Source: an uncultured Bacteroidales bacterium (GTDB lineage: Bacteria > Bacteroidota > Bacteroidia > Bacteroidales > Marinilabiliaceae). From it: a DNA stretch of 10,187 bases. Below the pieces are notes generated by a model, which ran no database searches, was not told where the DNA came from, and saw only the letters and a program-made list of their open reading frames with translations. The DNA lies in contig CAKVCS010000029.1 in NCBI GenBank assembly GCA_934725785.1, positions 1-10,187 on the forward strand. Direction: 5' to 3'. A program made the translations under genes and the position numbers. Positions 6,233 through 10,187 of this stretch are shown here, one piece after another; positions within the stretch are counted from its first letter, which is position 1, and the number at the start of each line of letters is the position of its first letter.

Positions 6233-6388
6233 AACAGCACATTAAATTGGGTTAAGCGATGGCCGCCATAGGCCAAAACGGCGACTAGCCGGTGGCTGTG
6301 GCAAACACGGTTTCACACGCGCGAGCCTCAAATTGACGGCCAGCCCCAAAAGGCTTGAGCAAAAACGGCGTACTCTCGCGGCAGAGGG

Positions 6389-9046
6389 TTACAACTTGAG
6401 GGCGAACTGCGCACGGAAACCCCACTCGGGCGAATTGCCGAAATCGTCGCCGCAGACGCGGTAAATGAAATCGACGCGGAAGAAGCGCAGAATATTGTCA
6501 ATGCCCGCATTGAGCTCGACATAGGGCTTTGTCGGCCCCCCCACGCCTTCTGGCATGTCAAGCATTTCCTCATGGCGCGATGACAGCCCGCCAAGCATAG
6601 CCTTGACACCGACGACCTCGCGCAGCCCGAGCTTATAGACTGCCGGCAGCTTGTGAAGCAGAAGACCGTCGAGCTGATAGTCGGCGTGGATGTATACATA
6701 CTTGTCGCACACGTACTGCAGGTAGTCCATCAGGTTGAAGTCGTAGCGGTAGAATCCATACGTCTTGTTGCCGCGCGCGATATTGAGGACAGAGTAAGGC
6801 AGCTTGCCAAAGTATATGCCATCCTCGACAGCCAGGTCGAGCTTTGTCTGGCCAATGAAGAACCTGTGCTTGACAGTGGAGTGAAGCCTTGCGTAGGAGC
6901 CGCTCTTGCCCCCCGCCGAGGTGTGTCCCCCGCCCACCGTGAAGTGGACCACGGGGAAATAGGTGGTTAGGTACATGCGCTGCAGGCCATCGTCCATAAA
7001 CTTCTCTCGCCAGGAGAAGCGGAAATCGAGCGATACCTCCTGCTGGCGGACCGTGCGGATGTCGCGCCCGCCCTGAGTGAACGGGTAATATTTTGGAGAC
7101 TCCTGGCAGAGGGCTATGGCCTGCAGGCGCGTTTGGAAGCCAGTGAACCACTCGTTGTCATACCTGAGCCGGAACTTCTGGCAGTAAAGCAGCTCGTCGA
7201 TCTCCTCGCGCTTAAAGAGCTGTGCCACAATGTTGGTCTCCGAGGTCGAGAGCATATTCTCGTAGAGGTAAAGAATGTTCTCATCCTCACCAATCTTCAT
7301 AAGCCTGTCGGAGTAATTGAGCTCGAGAGTGCGCCTCATGGGCGACTTGAACCTGTATCCGACCCCGGCGCCATAGGTGGGCCTTGTGTTCTTGAAGCCG
7401 TAGCCGACAATACCGCTGACAACCCAATTCTCAGAAATCTCCTTGCTGGTGCGCAGGCCGAAGCCAAGATGGAGTCCCTCAATCTTGTTGGAGTTGAGCA
7501 TCTCGCCGATGGACCCGATCTCGACCCTGCCGATGTCAAGATAGCCAGTGATGGCGGCCTTGGCGAGATAGTTGAAAGCCTTGACGGAGCCGACATTGTT
7601 GAGCGAGTCAATCATGTCATTCGCCCTCCTCTCCTCGCCGGTCATGGCCATGTGCCTCCTCTCTTCCCAGAACAGGTCGTCCTTTTGCTTATAATTGTCG
7701 TCTTTGAGAGTCTCTATGGCGAGCGCCTTCTTTGAGAGCTCGAGCGGCTCGGGGATGTCGAGCCTCACGTCGGTCTGCGAGTTGAGCATTCGGCACAGGA
7801 TCTCGAGCCTCTTCTTGTCCGAGTTGACGGGCATATAGTCCACGTGCACCTCCATCTCGTTCGTCCCGAAGAACGGGATTGAGTCGCCGACCATCTGGAA
7901 GTCGCTCTTAATCTTGAGAGTCTTGACAAAATTGATGTTAGTCCCCTTGGGCATGGTGGCGTCGATGGACAGGGGCGAGAATCGTCCCGTCTCGATGACC
8001 ATGGACCCCTCAAAGACCTTGTCGCCCACATTTTTAGGTCGGAACTTCACCGTGTAGAGCCGAGTAGAGTCCGGGTTGGCGCACTTTAGCCCACCGAGGT
8101 CGACACCGTCGGGCCTGAGCCCGGATTGCGGCGACTTGTTGACCACGAGCGAGCTGTCGACAATGAAATAGTCATAGTAACGCTCGCCATCCCTCGCTAT
8201 TGGGCTGACGAAACCCACTCCGAGCATCTTGACGACGTCATCGTAGAAATTGACCTCATTGTCGAGCGCGTTAGAGAACCCGCCCACCTCATATTGCTTG
8301 AAAATGTCGATGCCCCTCGTCCTGTCGGCCAAGACGGTGGTGCGCGCCTTGGCAGGCTCGGCCTGAGTCTCGTTGCGGCTGAGCGTCTCGGAGAAATAGA
8401 CGGGCAGGTATCGGCTGCTGTCGCTTGGCGAGATTTGCATGAGGTCTTTGGCCCCTCGGAGAATAAGCCCCTTGTCCGCCACGCGGTCGGATATGTTCGC
8501 GAGGCTGTATTCCCACCTTGTGTACTTCTCATACTCGGTGCGCCCATGGGCCGCCGGGTCGTTGGCGGGCTTGGACAAGACGACGGCTCGCAGGAGGCGG
8601 TGAGGCTTGTCGTCCGGGCGTACGAGAATCTCGTCGATCTTAAGATTGTCGGGCCTCATCTTGATGAAGACGGAGTCTCCGCGCCGCATGGCATCGACAA
8701 GGTCGTCGACAAGGCGGAACTGCTCGTCGTAGCCCATTGCCGAGAAGCGCAAAGTGTCATACATGGCGGGGATGGCGAGCTGAAAGCGTCCATCAAGGTC
8801 GGTCTGCGCACCTATGAGCGTACCCCTGACGAAGACATTGGAGAAAGGGAGGGACTCACCGCTCTGCGCGTCGAGCAGCCAGCCAGCGACATTGCGGTCA
8901 GGACCCGTGCGCGGCTTCTGAGGCGCGGCGGCCACCTGACGCCGCGCACGCCTGCCCGTCCCGCCCTTGCTTTGAGCAGAAGCCTGCGGCACAATGATCA
9001 GAGCCGCCAAAATCACCATGCAGATGAGTCGAATTAGCCTGGACAT
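6389..9046 (-). CDS. DUF5686 outer-membrane protein with carboxypeptidase-regulatory-like domain
   Basis: An 885-residue secreted protein. Residues 1-24 form a signal peptide (hydrophobic LICMVILAALIIV, then a likely signal peptidase I site ASA|Q). A short basic, Ala/Pro-rich linker (about 27-50) follows. Residues about 53-130 (AGWLLDAQSGESLPFSNVFV, then TDLDGRFQLAI) form a carboxypeptidase-D-regulatory-like beta-sandwich, as in SusC-type and other Bacteroidetes surface proteins. The rest matches the layout of DUF5686 proteins: a mixed domain, then from about 530 many alternating aromatic/hydrophobic strands (HLGFGLRTSKE, GVGYRF, EWGFRAQFALKL) typical of an outer-membrane beta-barrel ending in strand-like residues. 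I see no TonB-plug domain, so it is not SusC. Function is unknown for the family. Start: the ATG at 9046 gives the signal peptide directly. There is no obvious operon partner; a terminator separates it from the arabinofuranosidase upstream. Confidence 0.88.
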   Translation of the reverse strand: MSRLIRLICMVILAALIIVPQASAQSKGGTGRRARRQVAAAPQKPRTGPDRNVAGWLLDAQSGESLPFSNVFVRGTLIGAQTDLDGRFQLAIPAMYDTLRFSAMGYDEQFRLVDDLVDAMRRGDSVFIKMRPDNLKIDEILVRPDDKPHRLLRAVVLSKPANDPAAHGRTEYEKYTRWEYSLANISDRVADKGLILRGAKDLMQISPSDSSRYLPVYFSETLSRNETQAEPAKARTTVLADRTRGIDIFKQYEVGGFSNALDNEVNFYDDVVKMLGVGFVSPIARDGERYYDYFIVDSSLVVNKSPQSGLRPDGVDLGGLKCANPDSTRLYTVKFRPKNVGDKVFEGSMVIETGRFSPLSIDATMPKGTNINFVKTLKIKSDFQMVGDSIPFFGTNEMEVHVDYMPVNSDKKRLEILCRMLNSQTDVRLDIPEPLELSKKALAIETLKDDNYKQKDDLFWEERRHMAMTGEERRANDMIDSLNNVGSVKAFNYLAKAAITGYLDIGRVEIGSIGEMLNSNKIEGLHLGFGLRTSKEISENWVVSGIVGYGFKNTRPTYGAGVGYRFKSPMRRTLELNYSDRLMKIGEDENILYLYENMLSTSETNIVAQLFKREEIDELLYCQKFRLRYDNEWFTGFQTRLQAIALCQESPKYYPFTQGGRDIRTVRQQEVSLDFRFSWREKFMDDGLQRMYLTTYFPVVHFTVGGGHTSAGGKSGSYARLHSTVKHRFFIGQTKLDLAVEDGIYFGKLPYSVLNIARGNKTYGFYRYDFNLMDYLQYVCDKYVYIHADYQLDGLLLHKLPAVYKLGLREVVGVKAMLGGLSSRHEEMLDMPEGVGGPTKPYVELNAGIDNILRFFRVDFIYRVCGDDFGNSPEWGFRAQFALKL

Positions 9047-9133
9047 AACGAGGGCGAAGATAAAACTAAAAATGCAATTTGAGTTTTATGGCGTGTTAAC
9101 GACTATTGTTAATTGTTGTTTATGAGAAAAAGC

Positions 9134-9165
9134 AATCCTCCGCGGGCCGAAGCCTGCGGAGGATT
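9134..9165 (-). terminator. Intrinsic terminator of the arabinofuranosidase gene
   Basis: AATCCTCCGCGGGC and GCCTGCGGAGGATT pair over 14 bp (one G-U) around the tetraloop CGAA on the plus strand (TTCG on the minus strand, a stabilising loop). On the minus strand a GCTTTTTCTC tract follows. It lies 41 nt after the stop codon of the GH51 gene and before the DUF5686 gene, so the latter needs its own promoter in 9047-9133; I see no clear consensus match there. Confidence 0.85.
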
Positions 9166-9206
9166 GGACCATTAATCAAATAAAAAGGAATGTTCGGGAC
9201 AAGTGC

Positions 9207-10187
9207 CTACTCAACCTTGATGCGGAAGACGTAGAACGTCTTGGGCTCGAGGCGCACGGAGATGGCGTCTCCGCCAACCTGCTGATTCTCCTTGACCTGC
9301 GGCACGACGACATTGGGGTTGTCGAGCGTATTGTCGGCATCGGGGTCGTCAGAATGGAGCGTGGTGACGGTGCAAGACTTGACCTGCACGCCAGGCTTGA
9401 GCCCCCTGAGCGCTATGGACACGGCCTGCGCAGTGTCGGACACATTGGCGGACTTGACAATGAAAGACCCGTCTTGCGAATCATACACGGCCGAGGCGAA
9501 CAGCCCCGCCTGCCCATCGTTGCCGGCCACGGCCTTGCCATCCATGGTGAGGGACACCGTATTGGTGCCCTTGTTGTGGCTGAAGAGCTGCTGGACGTAA
9601 TATGACGCGGTGCGCACGGAGCGGACGTTGTCGAACCAGATCATGTCCGGCCTCCACTGCCAGCCCTCAACGTGGGCGAAGAGCGGAGCGTAGGTCGCCA
9701 TCTCGACGATATCGGCGTTGCGCTCAAGCCCCGTCATAAAGGCGGCCTCGAGGAGGCTCGCCTCGAAATGATTCCACTTCTTGCCGGCCCCGTGGCACGC
9801 GTACTCGCCAGCGAAGACCTTCGGCCCCTTGCGGTCGTACGCGTCATACCTGTTGCCCTGGGCGAGGAACCACGTCTCGGGACGGTAGAAATGCTCATCG
9901 ACAAGGTCGGCCCCGAGCTTCTTCATCTCGGGCCAGAGATAGTCGAACTGCCGCCCCTCGGAGTCCGGCCCGGAGGAGCCTACGATCTTTATGTCGGGGT
10001 AAGCCTTGCGGATGGCCTCGACAAAGAACTTAAGGCGCTCGGGGTAGAGGTGATCCCACTGCTCGTTGCCTACGCCAATGAACTTGAGGTTGAAAGGCAT
10101 GGGGTGGCCCATGTCGGCGCGGAGGCGGCCCCAGGTGGTCAGAGTGTCGCCATTGGCGAACTCGATGAGGTCGAGGCAGTCCTGGAT
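9207..10187 (-). CDS. GH51 alpha-L-arabinofuranosidase, C-terminal part, cut by the window edge
   Basis: 326 C-terminal residues of a glycoside hydrolase family 51 enzyme that removes alpha-L-arabinofuranosyl groups from arabinan or arabinoxylan. The frame is open to the right edge, so the N-terminal half is missing. The TIM-barrel part shows DLIEFANGDTLTTWGRLRA near the edge, then FIGVGNEQW, whose glutamate (codon 10062-10064) is the predicted acid/base. DEHFY follows, and FAGEYACHG contains the predicted nucleophile glutamate (visible residue 128). The last ~150 residues form a beta-sandwich domain ending TFYVFRIKVE, typical of GH51. Both catalytic residues are present. The signal peptide and localisation cannot be judged because the N-terminus is absent. 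Its own terminator follows. It indicates a plant-polysaccharide-degrading lifestyle; no SusC/D pair is visible in the window. Confidence 0.93.
   Translation of the reverse strand: MQDCLDLIEFANGDTLTTWGRLRADMGHPMPFNLKFIGVGNEQWDHLYPERLKFFVEAIRKAYPDIKIVGSSGPDSEGRQFDYLWPEMKKLGADLVDEHFYRPETWFLAQGNRYDAYDRKGPKVFAGEYACHGAGKKWNHFEASLLEAAFMTGLERNADIVEMATYAPLFAHVEGWQWRPDMIWFDNVRSVRTASYYVQQLFSHNKGTNTVSLTMDGKAVAGNDGQAGLFASAVYDSQDGSFIVKSANVSDTAQAVSIALRGLKPGVQVKSCTVTTLHSDDPDADNTLDNPNVVVPQVKENQQVGGDAISVRLEPKTFYVFRIKVE

Noticed and set aside
6240..6388. Weak inverted repeats downstream of the DUF5686 gene (for example around 6330-6360)
   Set aside because: Arms are short and interrupted and no T-run follows; not convincing as a terminator or mobile-element end.
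8126..9037. Plus-strand open frame (303 codons) antisense to the DUF5686 gene
   Set aside because: Antisense shadow of a gene with signal peptide and recognisable domain; it shows no motif of its own.

Overview
The window looks like chromosomal DNA from a GC-rich member of the Bacteroidales, for example a gut or rumen lineage. Four points support this: an 885-residue surface protein with a carboxypeptidase-regulatory-like domain followed by a DUF5686-type barrel (a Bacteroidetes family), an acetyl-CoA hydrolase/CoA-transferase close to those of Bacteroidales fermenters, a GH51 arabinofuranosidase, and a clear Bacteroidetes -33/-7 promoter (TTG, 20 nt, TATTTTTG). The genus cannot be fixed from this sequence.

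Layout, left to right. Bases 1-287 (minus) hold the N-terminus of an MsbA-like ABC exporter cut by the window edge. Bases 333-1685 (minus) are purB, separated from the exporter by a strong GC hairpin. Bases 1686-2149 are a divergent intergenic region of 464 bp with several inverted repeats and a weak preQ1-I-riboswitch-like motif. Bases 2150-4525 (plus) are a compact queuosine precursor operon, queC-queE-queF, in which queC and queE overlap by 4 bp. A long hairpin terminator at 4550-4588 lies between this operon and a convergent CoA-transferase gene (4629-6113, minus). A Bacteroidetes-type promoter for that gene sits at 6201-6232. Bases 6389-9046 (minus) encode the DUF5686 outer-membrane protein. 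A terminator follows at 9134-9165, and the C-terminal part of a GH51 alpha-L-arabinofuranosidase (9207 to the right edge, minus) runs off the window.

Functionally, the que genes convert 6-carboxy-tetrahydropterin to preQ1: QueE makes CDG, QueC makes preQ0 and QueF makes preQ1, the precursor inserted into tRNA. queD and tgt are not here. The other genes are housekeeping or metabolic (purine synthesis, acyl-CoA/organic acid metabolism, plant-polysaccharide breakdown, envelope) and show no obvious pathway link to each other.

I do not see a new defence, mobile or biosynthetic system. The parts most worth checking are the non-canonical radical-SAM cysteine motif of QueE, the strong AUA isoleucine bias of the que operon compared with its neighbours, and the structured leader upstream of queC. 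No tRNA, rRNA, CRISPR array, insertion sequence or attachment site was recognised.
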